The position numbers were made by a program, and so were the translations under genes. A stretch of DNA of 44,840 bases from Rhodospirillum sp. (GTDB lineage: Bacteria > Pseudomonadota > Alphaproteobacteria > Rhodospirillales > Rhodospirillaceae). Below the pieces are notes generated by a model. The model had not been told where the DNA came from, ran no database searches, and saw nothing but the letters and a program-made list of their open reading frames with translations. Positions within the stretch are counted from its first letter, which is position 1, and the number at the start of each line of letters is the position of its first letter. Location: assembly GCA_021741145.1 (NCBI GenBank), contig JAIOYK010000048.1:1-44840 (forward strand). Direction: 5' to 3'. This document shows, piece after piece, positions 8,377 to 16,211 of the stretch.

Positions 8377-9312
8377 CTACAACCCCATCCAGGCCAGCAA
8401 GGCCGAGACCGTGGCCACGGAGAGCACCGTGGACAAGAGGGTGGCCGAGGATGACGGCAGAACCCAGCGGTCGTGTTTCATGGCCAGCACGAAGACATTC
8501 GCGCCCAGGGGCAGGGCCGTCATCAGCAGCAGAACCCGTGCCCAGTCGGGATCCATCCCCGGGAACAGGGGCAACAGCAGGAAAGCCAGGGCTGGCAGGG
8601 CCAGAAGCTTCAGGGTCACGACGAGTCCCACTTCCCCCAGGGAGGCGGTCAGGGGTCTGCCCACCAGGAACAGGCCGATGGCGAACAGGGCGCAGGGTCC
8701 GGCGGCGGCGCCGATGATCTCGCAGAAGGTGATGAGGGGCACGGGCAGGGGGAGGCCCAGGGCACCGACCACCAGACCGGCCACCGGGCCGATCACCAGG
8801 GGATTGCGGGACAGGGATTTCAGGACATGTCCGGCGATCACCTGCGCGCCCTGCCCGCCCCGGGTCGCGCCTTCCACCAGGGCCGAGACGCAGCCGACCA
8901 CGAGGGCGCTGTTCATCACCGTGGCGATGATCGCGGGCAGGGCCATGTCCTCGCCAAAGGCGGTGATGGTTAGCGGGATTCCCATATAGCCGGTATTGCC
9001 GAAAACCGCGCCCATGCCCGCCAATGCCGCTTCCGCCGTCGTGCGTTTGAACAGCACGCGGGACAGGACGAAGGCAAGCAGATAGAGGCCGAGCATGGAC
9101 AGCCCGTAGACCGCGATGAAATCCCAGGCGAGGATTTTCTTCATGTCCGTCCGTGCCATGGCCAGGAACAGCAGGGGCGGCAGGGCGATATAAAAGACGA
9201 ACAGGTTCAGGGCTTCCGTGGCATGATCGCCCAGCAGTTTGGCCCGTCCGGTCAGATATCCGGCCAGGATGATGCCGAAGACCGGCAAGGCCACGTTCAA
9301 CAGAGCCGTCAT
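8377..9312 (-). CDS. AEC-family permease (auxin efflux carrier/malonate transporter type)
   Basis: A 311-residue inner-membrane protein with about ten hydrophobic helices and the AEC pattern: MTALLNVALPVFGIILAGYL at the N-terminus, FGNTGYMGIPLTITAFGED in the first repeat, and a second half beginning near LVVTLKLLALPALAFLLL. Family members export or import organic acids or related anions; the substrate cannot be read from the sequence. ATG 9312 is preferred because a strong Shine-Dalgarno (AAGGAAGG) lies 6 bases upstream; an ATG 27 bases earlier has no such site. It stands alone on the minus strand, convergent with the CNNM gene and divergent from the TerB-like gene. Confidence 0.9.
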   Translation of the reverse strand: MTALLNVALPVFGIILAGYLTGRAKLLGDHATEALNLFVFYIALPPLLFLAMARTDMKKILAWDFIAVYGLSMLGLYLLAFVLSRVLFKRTTAEAALAGMGAVFGNTGYMGIPLTITAFGEDMALPAIIATVMNSALVVGCVSALVEGATRGGQGAQVIAGHVLKSLSRNPLVIGPVAGLVVGALGLPLPVPLITFCEIIGAAAGPCALFAIGLFLVGRPLTASLGEVGLVVTLKLLALPALAFLLLPLFPGMDPDWARVLLLMTALPLGANVFVLAMKHDRWVLPSSSATLLSTVLSVATVSALLAWMGL

Positions 9313-9547
9313 CGCTTTTCCTTCCTTTGGTCTTCCCATGCGGCTCTGATAGGCAAATCCAGTTTCCCGCCGGGCCGGGACGGGGTAGGCTTGGTGTCAT
9401 GGATCCCTTACCCGCCGCGTTCGATATGGCATGGCGGGATCCGGACGCCAAGGCCGCCGTCGGGCGGTTTTGTTTTCGCTCCCCTTGACGGGGGTCCGGT
9501 TCCGGCTGCTCCGTGCTGGTCCCCTCGTCCCCTCCCAAGAGGCCCTG

Positions 9548-9955
9548 ATGCTGAATCACCATGCCGCCCTGATCTACGCGATGGTCCTGACCTCCGCCGC
9601 GGACAAGGATATGACCGACAACGAATTGCGGATCATTGGCGACGCCGTGCGTACCCTTCCCGTGTTCCGGGATTTCAATATCGACGATCTGGCCACCGTG
9701 GCCGGAGCTTGCGTCGAATTGCTGGAGGATGGCGAGGATGGCCTGGATAAGGCCATCGACCTGATCAACAAGAGCCTGCCGCCCCAGCTTAAGGAAACGG
9801 CCTATGCCGTCGCCTGCGACGTGGCCGCGGCGGATGGCAACCTGGGGCAGGAGGAACTGCGGTTCCTGGAAATCATGCGCCACGGCCTGAAGGTGGACCG
9901 TCTGACCGCCGCGGCCATCGAGCGGGGAACGCGGGCCCGCTTCGCCACCGCCTGA
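9548..9955 (+). CDS. TerB-like (tellurite-resistance B family) protein
   Basis: A 135-residue soluble helical protein that matches the TerB/DjlA N-terminal fold: HHAALIYAMVLTSAADKDMTDNE at the start, a second motif VACDVAAADGNLGQEELRFL, both with the acidic 'A.ADG.....E' loops thought to bind metal in this family. It stands alone, without the other ter genes, so a role in tellurite resistance is not implied. Such single TerB proteins are widespread in alphaproteobacteria and poorly understood. ATG 9548 follows AAGAGG at suitable spacing; the frame extends upstream, but that part does not look like protein. The 9340-9547 gap shows no other feature that I can support. Confidence 0.82.
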   Translation: MLNHHAALIYAMVLTSAADKDMTDNELRIIGDAVRTLPVFRDFNIDDLATVAGACVELLEDGEDGLDKAIDLINKSLPPQLKETAYAVACDVAAADGNLGQEELRFLEIMRHGLKVDRLTAAAIERGTRARFATA

Positions 9956-10015
9956 CGGATTTCCCTTCTTCCAGGTGGTCCGCCATCGCTTTTCCAAGCA
10001 GATCAGGAGTCCTCG

Positions 10016-10939
10016 ATGACCCAACTTGAAACCGCCCGTCCGGACCTCTCCGGCTGGACAGTCGGGGTGATCGGCCTTGGCTTGATGGGCCTGCCCATGG
10101 CCCGCAATCTTCTGGCGGCGGGGGCTCGGGTCTTGGTTCATAACCGCTCTCCGGGACCGGTCGACGCCCTGGTGGCCGATGGCGCGGTCCGGACCGCCGG
10201 GCCAGAGGACATGGCCGCCCGGACCGACCTTGTTATCCTGATGCTCACCGATACGCCCGCGGTGGAGGCCGTCGCCGGGGCGTTGATCGGCGCGGCGACG
10301 ATTGGCGGCGCGGGGGCTGGATTGACCATCGTCGACATGGGAACCACCGCGGTGGCCGCCACCCGGGCGCTCGCCACCCGCCTCGAGGCCAAGGGCGGAC
10401 ATTGGGTGGACGCCCCTGTCTCCGGCGGACAGCTCGGCGCGCGGGAGGGGAGTCTCTCCATCATGACAGGCGCGGCGGAGTCGGATTTCACCCGGCTGTT
10501 GCCCCTGTTCCAGGTTTTGGGCCAAAGGACGACCCATGTGGGCGCCGTGGGGGCCGGACAGGTGGCCAAGGCGGCAAACCAGGTGATCGTCGGTCTGACC
10601 ATTGGCGCCGTGTCCGAAGCCCTGGCCCTGGCCAAGGCCGCCGGTGTCGATCCGGCCAAGGTGCGCGACGCCCTGATGGGCGGTTTCGCCACCAGTCGGA
10701 TCCTCGACCTGCATGGCCAACGCATGGTCGACGGGGCCTTCATCCCCGGTGGACGGGCGACGGTCCAGCGCAAGGACCTGCAACAGGCCCTCGATCTGGC
10801 CGGTCAGGTGGGGATCGACCTGCCCGCCACGGCCCTGAGCCGGGATCTCTATGACCGGATGATCGCCCTGGGTTGGGGAGACCTTGACCATAGCGGTCTG
10901 TTCAAGATCTACGACCAAGGGAACTCGGATCCGGAATGA
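10016..10939 (+). CDS. NAD(P)-dependent beta-hydroxyacid dehydrogenase (HIBADH/GarR family)
   Basis: A 307-residue cytosolic oxidoreductase. The Rossmann fingerprint GVIGLGLMGLPMARNL lies at 17-32, the substrate-binding DAPVSGGQLGAREGSL at 132-146, and the catalytic lysine is K185 in GQVAKAANQ. This is the family of 3-hydroxyisobutyrate dehydrogenase and tartronate semialdehyde reductase; which substrate is used cannot be told here. A second, more divergent member of the same superfamily lies at 34535-35374. A permease gene of the EamA family starts 37 bases downstream and may be co-transcribed. Confidence 0.92.
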   Translation: MTQLETARPDLSGWTVGVIGLGLMGLPMARNLLAAGARVLVHNRSPGPVDALVADGAVRTAGPEDMAARTDLVILMLTDTPAVEAVAGALIGAATIGGAGAGLTIVDMGTTAVAATRALATRLEAKGGHWVDAPVSGGQLGAREGSLSIMTGAAESDFTRLLPLFQVLGQRTTHVGAVGAGQVAKAANQVIVGLTIGAVSEALALAKAAGVDPAKVRDALMGGFATSRILDLHGQRMVDGAFIPGGRATVQRKDLQQALDLAGQVGIDLPATALSRDLYDRMIALGWGDLDHSGLFKIYDQGNSDPE

Positions 10940-10976
10940 TCCGGTTTCGGGGTTTGGACCCCCTTTTCACCTATGA

Positions 10977-11906
10977 ATGGATCCATCCATGCCCGAACAA
11001 ACAACCGAATCCCCCCTGGTCCGGGTGATTCCCGGGGTCTTCGTCCTGTTGTGGAGCACTGGGTTCATTGGCGCGCGGCTGGTTCTGCCCCATTCGGAGC
11101 CGTTTACCTTTCTTGCCCTCCGCTTCGGGTGCACGGTGGCGCTTCTGGTGCCGCTCGCCCTGATTCTGAAAGCGAAATGGCCTCGGGATCCCCGCATGAT
11201 CGGCCATATCGCCTTCGCTGGCGTGCTGGTCCACGCGGGTTATCTTGGGGGCGTTTTTTCCGCCATCGAACTGGGCATGCCGGCGGGGCTGGCGGCCCTG
11301 ATCGCGGGGTTGCAGCCGATCTTGACCGCGGCCCTGGCTATTCCCCTGCTGGGGGAGCGGGTCTCGCCACGCCAATGGGTGGGGTTCCTGCTTGGTTTGG
11401 TGGGCGTGGTCACGGTGCTGGCCGATAAATTGGCGCCCCAGGCCGAGTCCCTGTTCCAGGGCTTTGGTCTGGGCGCGGTGGCTTGCGCGGGGATCGCGGT
11501 CCTGGCCATCACTATTTCCACTCTCTATCAGAAGCGATTCTGTCAGGGGGTGAACCTGACCACGGCTTCGGCCATTCAATTCGCCGCGGCGGCGGTCGCC
11601 GTCCTACCCTTCGCCCTGGTTCTGGAGACCAGGGAGATCGCGTGGACCGGTGCGTTCGTCGCCGGATTGCTGTGGCTGGTGGTGGTGCTGTCGGTGGGCG
11701 CGGTGACTCTGCTGATGATCCTGATCCGCCGGGGTGCGGCGGGCCGGGTGGCGAGCCTGTTTTACCTGGTGCCACCGGTGACGGCCCTGGTGGCTTGGTT
11801 GATGTTCGATGAGCGTCTGGGCCCCCTGGCCCTGGGGGGAATGGGGATCGCCGTGACCGGCGTCGCCCTGGTGGTCTTGCCCAAAAGGGAATCCCGAAGG
11901 AGATAA
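10977..11906 (+). CDS. EamA/DMT-superfamily permease
   Basis: A 309-residue inner-membrane protein with ten predicted helices in two EamA repeats. The first begins FVLLWSTGFIGARLVLPHSEPFTF-like and contains LIAGLQPILTAALAIPLLGE; the second ends SLFYLVPPVTALVAWLMFDE followed by LGPLALGGMGIAVTGVAL. The paired 'P-x-x-x-A-x-x-x-x-x-x-x-GE/DE' signatures are typical of metabolite or amino-acid exporters of the DMT superfamily. Substrate unknown. Either ATG 10977 or ATG 10989 could be the start; neither has a strong ribosome binding site. Confidence 0.9.
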   Translation: MDPSMPEQTTESPLVRVIPGVFVLLWSTGFIGARLVLPHSEPFTFLALRFGCTVALLVPLALILKAKWPRDPRMIGHIAFAGVLVHAGYLGGVFSAIELGMPAGLAALIAGLQPILTAALAIPLLGERVSPRQWVGFLLGLVGVVTVLADKLAPQAESLFQGFGLGAVACAGIAVLAITISTLYQKRFCQGVNLTTASAIQFAAAAVAVLPFALVLETREIAWTGAFVAGLLWLVVVLSVGAVTLLMILIRRGAAGRVASLFYLVPPVTALVAWLMFDERLGPLALGGMGIAVTGVALVVLPKRESRRR

Positions 11907-12125
11907 GGCGGATTAAGGGTTTTTTCGTTTCGCCCCCATTGCGGGGCCGCCCCGAACGGGTCTACTCTGGATAAGACGTCCGGTTTCCCCCACCGGAACC
12001 ATGACAGACTTCCACTCCCTTCGTTCCGGATGGGTTCGTGAGCGGTTCCGCTTCCGGACTGGTTTGGGTTCCTTTCACATCGGATGATCGTCCGGTGTTC
12101 GCGATCCGACGACAGGAGGTCGCGG

Positions 12126-13190
12126 GTGAGCAAGACAATAACAAGGCGCGTCCTGCTGGGGCGCCTTACCAGATGGGCCACGGCGGCGTTCGCGGGGGGG
12201 CTCGCCTTGGCGGGGGACCGCGGGGTCCCGTTCTCCCGGGCTCAGGAGCTTGATTTCCTGCGCATTGGCACGGGCCGGACCAGTGGGGCCTATTTCCCGG
12301 TTGGGGGGCTGATTGGAACCCTCGTTTCCAACCCGCCGGGATCCCGTCCCTGCGATCGGGGGGGGTCCTGCGGCGTGCCTGGGGTCATCGCCGTGGCCCA
12401 GTCGACGGGCGGATCGGTGGATAACCTCGACGGCCTTCGCTCGGGGCAACTGGATTTGGCGATTTGTCAGGCGGACGTGGCCTATGACGCCTACCGGGAC
12501 ACGACGGAGGGGGTGCCCGCTTTCGACGCCCTGCGCGCCATTGGCACCCTGTATCGGGAATCCCTGCATTTGGTGACTCGGGCGGACTCCGGCATCACCG
12601 GATTGGAGAGCATCGCTGGCAAGCGGGTATCCCTAGGCGACCCCGGATCCGGCACCCTGGTGAGTACCCGCGCGCTGCTCGACGTCATGGGGCTCGGGGA
12701 AGGGGGGCTTCTGGCCAATTATGATCCCCCGAACCTGGCCGCGGACAAGCTGGCTAAAGGGGAGTTGGATGCTTTCTTCTTTTTCGGGGGCGCGCCGGTG
12801 GCCCTGGTCTCCGAACTGCGCCAACGGGTGGATGTGTCCGTCCTGCCGGTCGAGGGACCCGGGGTGGAGCGGTTGGCCCTGTCCTCTCCCTACCTGACCG
12901 TCGGCTTGATCGACCAAGGGATTTACGACAATCCTCTACCCATACCGACCCTCCAGGTCGCCGCGGTCCTGGTGACCACCCTGAACATGGACGCGCCCCT
13001 GGTGAAGGCCCTGACCGCGGCTCTCTGGACCCCCCAGAACCGAATTCTGTTCGAGCAGGGGCCTCCACAAACGCGAAACGCGAATGCCCTGGCCGCCACC
13101 CAGGGGCACGCCGTGCCCTTGCATCCAGGGGCGTTATGGTATTATCGCTCGTTGGGAATCCTGGGCCGATCCGGCCCGATGACTCCCTGA
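12126..13190 (+). CDS. TAXI-type periplasmic solute-binding protein (TRAP transporter receptor)
   Basis: A 354-residue exported receptor. The start is GTG 12126, set by an excellent Shine-Dalgarno (AGGAGGT) 6 bases upstream; an in-frame start at 12084 lacks one. The N-terminus has a twin-arginine-like stretch (TITRRVLLGRL) and hydrophobic region ending near FSRAQ, then the TAXI signature RIGTGRTSGAYFPVGGLIG, followed by IAVAQSTGGSVDNLDGLRSGQLDLAICQAD. Known TAXI receptors deliver dicarboxylates or amino acids to a fused membrane TRAP subunit. No such membrane gene is in this window, so this is an orphan receptor here. Upstream, 11907-12125 contains no supported gene. Confidence 0.88.
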   Translation: MSKTITRRVLLGRLTRWATAAFAGGLALAGDRGVPFSRAQELDFLRIGTGRTSGAYFPVGGLIGTLVSNPPGSRPCDRGGSCGVPGVIAVAQSTGGSVDNLDGLRSGQLDLAICQADVAYDAYRDTTEGVPAFDALRAIGTLYRESLHLVTRADSGITGLESIAGKRVSLGDPGSGTLVSTRALLDVMGLGEGGLLANYDPPNLAADKLAKGELDAFFFFGGAPVALVSELRQRVDVSVLPVEGPGVERLALSSPYLTVGLIDQGIYDNPLPIPTLQVAAVLVTTLNMDAPLVKALTAALWTPQNRILFEQGPPQTRNANALAATQGHAVPLHPGALWYYRSLGILGRSGPMTP

Positions 13191-13266
13191 GCCCAGAGGC
13201 TCACGGCCACTCCCCCGATTGCTTGGCCCTGGGGGAATTCCTCTCGCCCTTTCAGGAGCCACGTCC

Positions 13267-14685
13267 TTGACCGACCAGACTTCGCGCGACCTTCCCCTGG
13301 TATCCCAAGCCGATGGGACGCCCATTCCCCTGCATGCGGTGACCCAACAAGGTGTCCTCGGCTGGCGGGGGGGGCTCGACCCCGCGGGGCGGCGGTGGTT
13401 GGATGGCCTGGGCTTTGACGGAAGCGCGGGCAAGGTGGCGGTCTTGCCGGGGCTGGACGGCGCCATCGCCCAGGCGGTGGTCGGTCTGGGCGACGGGGAG
13501 GATCCCCTGTCCTTCGCCGCGGCCGCCGAGGCCCTGCCCACCGGGGATTATGCCCTGGTCTCCTCCGATCCCGTCGAGGGGTGGGAGACGGAGATCGCCT
13601 TGGCCTGGGCCCTGTCCGCCTATACCTTCACCCGCTATCGCAAGGCGCCGGACAGGCCCCAGTCAAAGGCCCGGTTGATCTGGCCAGACGGGGCGGACGA
13701 CGCCTATGTCCGGCGGTTGGTGGACGCCAATTTCCTGATCCGCGATCTGGTCAACACGCCAGCCGAGGACATGGGACCCGCGGAATTGGCCGATGCCGCG
13801 AACGTCTTGGCACTCCGCCATGGGGCACGGTTCGAGGTGACCGTGGGGGAGGGGTTGCTCCGGGCGAATTATCCGCTGATCCATGCGGTCGGCCGGGCCA
13901 GCAACCGGGACCCCCGGCTGATCGACATGACCTGGGGTGATCCAAAGCATCCCATGGTCACCCTTGTTGGCAAGGGCGTTTGTTTCGACTCCGGAGGTCT
14001 CGACATCAAACCCAGCGCGGGCATGCGGTTGATGAAAAAGGATATGGGCGGCGCGGCCCATGTCCTGGGACTCGCCTCCATGGTCATGGATCAGGGGCTG
14101 CCGGTGCGTCTTCGTGTACTCATTCCCGCGGTGGATAATGCCATTGACGGCTCCGCCTTCCGTCCGGGGGATGTGTTGCGGTCCCGGAAGGGCTTGAGCG
14201 TGGAAATCGGCAATACGGATGCCGAGGGGCGCCTTGTCCTGGCCGACGCCTTGACCGAGGCCTGCACGGATTCCCCCCAATTGCTCATTGATTGCGCCAC
14301 CCTGACCGGCGCGGCGCGGGTGGCCTTGGGGCCGGACATTCCGGCCCTGTTCACCGACGATGATCGTTTGGCCGACAGACTGGCCGCCCAGGCCAAACGC
14401 CTGCGCGACCCCCTGTGGCGCCTGCCCCTGTGGCCCGCCTATCGGCGGATGATCGACAGCAAGATCGCCGATATCAACAACGCGGGGGACAGTCCCTTCG
14501 CCGGGTCCATCACCGCGGCTCTGTTTTTGAAAGATTTCGTTTCTCCGGGGGTGACCTGGGCCCATCTGGACCTGTTCGCCTGGCGCCCCGGCCCCAGACC
14601 CGGACAAAGCGAGGGAGGGGCCGCCCAGGCCTTGCGGGCGCTTCACGGGCTGATCGTGGAAAAGTTTGGAACGGGTGAGCAATGA
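13267..14685 (+). CDS. Leucyl aminopeptidase family (M17) peptidase
   Basis: A 472-residue cytosolic dizinc aminopeptidase that frees N-terminal residues from peptides. The catalytic half shows all M17 hallmarks: VGKGVCFDSGG (K236 and the following Asp are metal ligands), the catalytic lysine in LDIKPS, KKDMGGAAHV, and the signature NTDAEGRL that holds an Asp, a Glu and the catalytic Arg. The N-terminal domain is shorter than in E. coli PepA, as in PepB-like alphaproteobacterial enzymes. I chose TTG 13267 because AGGAG lies 8 bases upstream and the frame before it does not look like protein. It could be co-transcribed with the TAXI receptor 76 bases upstream; a joint role in peptide use with yejABEF is only a guess. 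Confidence 0.93.
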   Translation: MTDQTSRDLPLVSQADGTPIPLHAVTQQGVLGWRGGLDPAGRRWLDGLGFDGSAGKVAVLPGLDGAIAQAVVGLGDGEDPLSFAAAAEALPTGDYALVSSDPVEGWETEIALAWALSAYTFTRYRKAPDRPQSKARLIWPDGADDAYVRRLVDANFLIRDLVNTPAEDMGPAELADAANVLALRHGARFEVTVGEGLLRANYPLIHAVGRASNRDPRLIDMTWGDPKHPMVTLVGKGVCFDSGGLDIKPSAGMRLMKKDMGGAAHVLGLASMVMDQGLPVRLRVLIPAVDNAIDGSAFRPGDVLRSRKGLSVEIGNTDAEGRLVLADALTEACTDSPQLLIDCATLTGAARVALGPDIPALFTDDDRLADRLAAQAKRLRDPLWRLPLWPAYRRMIDSKIADINNAGDSPFAGSITAALFLKDFVSPGVTWAHLDLFAWRPGPRPGQSEGGAAQALRALHGLIVEKFGTGEQ

Positions 14686-14750
14686 GCGTGTGGTATTCAG
14701 TTAGGGTTTTTGCCCCTTGAGAGGATATAGACGAATTGGTGCGGTTTGCG

Positions 14751-14771
14751 TTGGCCTTGAGTCAGGGCCAA
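14751..14771. promoter_or_regulatory. 21-bp near-perfect palindrome upstream of marR
   Basis: The arms TTGGCC and GGCCAA flank the centre TGAGTCA, itself symmetrical, giving 9 of 10 matching positions in each half around a central G. It lies 66 bases after the aminopeptidase stop and 92 bases before the marR start. No T-run follows, so it reads better as an operator for a dimeric regulator (perhaps the MarR protein itself) than as a terminator, though a stem-loop in the aminopeptidase mRNA remains possible. Confidence 0.5.
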
Positions 14772-14863
14772 GCGTATAACCGACACGTTCATTTCGCTTG
14801 CTCCTTCTGGAAAAGCCCGGTACTCTCATTTCGTCATCAAAATAAAAAGACGGAACCAATCCC

Positions 14864-15217
14864 ATGTCCGTGACTTTGACACCTGTGGAAGCGCTCGACT
14901 TGTGGCGCGGGTCCATCGTTGAAAGTGTGCGCCGTGACGCGCCGGACTTGTCCGCCCGTCAGATGGCCTTGCTTCTTACCGTGTATATGACGCCTCCGCC
15001 CCACACGGTGCGTGGGCTGGCGGGTCTGCTCAACGTGTCGAAACCGGCGATCACACGCGCGGTGGACCGGTTGAGTGAATACGGCTTGGTCAAACGCAAG
15101 ACCGACGAAGCGGATCGCCGCAGTGTGCTGATTCAGCGCACGGTGAAGGGCAGCGTGTTCCTTCGGGAGTTCGGGGACATCATCGTGTCCTCCGGGCGCA
15201 ATACCAAGGGCGATTAG
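14864..15217 (+). CDS. MarR-family winged-helix regulator
   Basis: A 117-residue DNA-binding protein. The winged helix-turn-helix is clear: TVRGLAGLLNVSKPAITRAV (about 47-66) followed by the wing with the family signature VKRKTDEADRRSVLI. It lacks part of the long C-terminal dimerisation helix of typical MarR proteins (around 140 aa), as in a compact alphaproteobacterial subgroup. It probably binds as a dimer to a palindrome; a good candidate lies at 14751-14771. The effector is unknown. A weak hairpin (CCGACCGA / TTCGGTTGG, about 15230) follows its stop. Confidence 0.88.
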   Translation: MSVTLTPVEALDLWRGSIVESVRRDAPDLSARQMALLLTVYMTPPPHTVRGLAGLLNVSKPAITRAVDRLSEYGLVKRKTDEADRRSVLIQRTVKGSVFLREFGDIIVSSGRNTKGD

Positions 15218-15271
15218 GCACTCCAGATCCGACCGACGTTTTCGGTTGGGCCGCCCACATATGCAGACGCC

Positions 15272-15817
15272 CTATTCCGAAGGCGGATCGGATGGCGGAT
15301 CGCTCTTTCCATCCAACATGAGGTATATGCGGTCAACTGATTGATTCAGAGAGAGAAAGGCCGTGTCAATTCTTAGGTCTGCATCCAACCAGGCGACGTA
15401 GTCGCGGGTGAGGATATCCGTCCATTGGGGCAGTCCCACCTCGGGGTGGGCCGCGGCGCGGGATTCCACGCGGGTTCGGTGGATGGCGGGGTCGGAACAG
15501 ACGAATTCCACTTGCAGCGGGGAGACGCCCACATCCTCGGCGACGGATCGCCAGGCTTGGCGCGTCAGGGGGAGGGGATTGACCGAATCCGCCAGAACGG
15601 ACAGACCCAGGGCAAGGTTGTCCCGGGCCAGGGCATAGGCGACCTCGTAACCGAGGGGACCCAGGTCCTTGGGTCCCCAAGCGGACCCCGTCAGGGCTGT
15701 CTCGATGGTGTCGATCCGCAGGTGAACCGCGCCGATCCGGGCGGCGAGCAGGCGTGAGACGGTGGTTTTTCCCGTTCCTGGCAGGCCACCCAGGATCACC
15801 AAATGGGGAGGGGACAT
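15272..15817 (-). CDS. Small AAA/P-loop kinase-like ATPase
   Basis: A 181-residue cytosolic P-loop protein with Walker A GGLPGTGKTT (10-19), then RIDTIE (switch/NMP-binding like) and LADSVNPLPLTRQAW. This pattern is seen in the uncharacterised 'AAA family ATPase/predicted kinase' group related to gluconate and nucleoside kinases and Zeta toxins. The phosphoryl acceptor is unknown. The C-terminus ends in a DPPSDPPSE repeat. The gene lies 18 bases downstream of fliN on the same strand and is likely co-transcribed with it. No antitoxin-like partner is visible, so I do not call it a toxin. Confidence 0.8.
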   Translation of the reverse strand: MSPPHLVILGGLPGTGKTTVSRLLAARIGAVHLRIDTIETALTGSAWGPKDLGPLGYEVAYALARDNLALGLSVLADSVNPLPLTRQAWRSVAEDVGVSPLQVEFVCSDPAIHRTRVESRAAAHPEVGLPQWTDILTRDYVAWLDADLRIDTAFLSLNQSVDRIYLMLDGKSDPPSDPPSE

Positions 15818-15835
15818 GGACGGGGCGCTCCCCGC

Positions 15836-16117
15836 TCAGTCCTTCTGGGCCGCGATGGAGCGAACCAATTCGGTCAAGGTCACGCCGATTTTGTCCCCAT
15901 CGGTGATGATCACCTCGCCCCGGGCGATGAGGATGTCGTTGGCGTAAATCTCCACCGGTTCGTTGATCTTCTGCTCCAGCTCCACCACGGCGCCACGGCC
16001 AAGTTTGAGGAGTTGGTTCACCCGCAGGACGGCCTTGCCCAGCACAACGGAAATCTCCACCGGCACGGTGTAGACCGCCTGCTTGGATATGCGTTTTCCG
16101 TCCTGGTCGTCGGCCAT
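15836..16117 (-). CDS. fliN: Flagellar motor switch protein FliN-like
   Basis: A 93-residue protein that consists almost only of the SpoA/C-ring domain: YTVPVEISVVLGKAVLRVNQLLKLGRGAVVELEQ, then EPVEIYANDILIARGEVIITDGDKIGVTLTE. This is the canonical FliN fold, part of the C-ring at the base of the flagellum, where it helps set rotation direction and bind the export ATPase complex. It lacks the N-terminal extension of longer FliN proteins. No other flagellar structural gene is adjacent, so this may be a displaced single copy or a second copy. It appears to be in an operon with the P-loop kinase-like gene. Confidence 0.92.
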   Translation of the reverse strand: MADDQDGKRISKQAVYTVPVEISVVLGKAVLRVNQLLKLGRGAVVELEQKINEPVEIYANDILIARGEVIITDGDKIGVTLTELVRSIAAQKD

Positions 16118-16211
16118 CGGGTTTTCTTTCGGAGACTCGTGCTTGGATCATCCTTGGGGCTGTCGGCTTTCCTGTCGGCCAACCGAACAAAACCGTCATA
16201 CCATCAAGGCG

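Noticed and set aside
9548-9955. Tellurite resistance island
   Set aside because: Only one TerB-like gene is present and no other ter gene lies nearby.
8345-10918. Open frame of about 857 codons on the minus strand across three genes
   Set aside because: Part of it lies over the AEC permease in another frame and part opposite the dehydrogenase; no domain is visible and it ignores well-supported gene borders.
15272-16117. Toxin-antitoxin pair (Zeta-like kinase)
   Set aside because: The P-loop protein resembles predicted small-molecule kinases in general; its partner is FliN, not an antitoxin.
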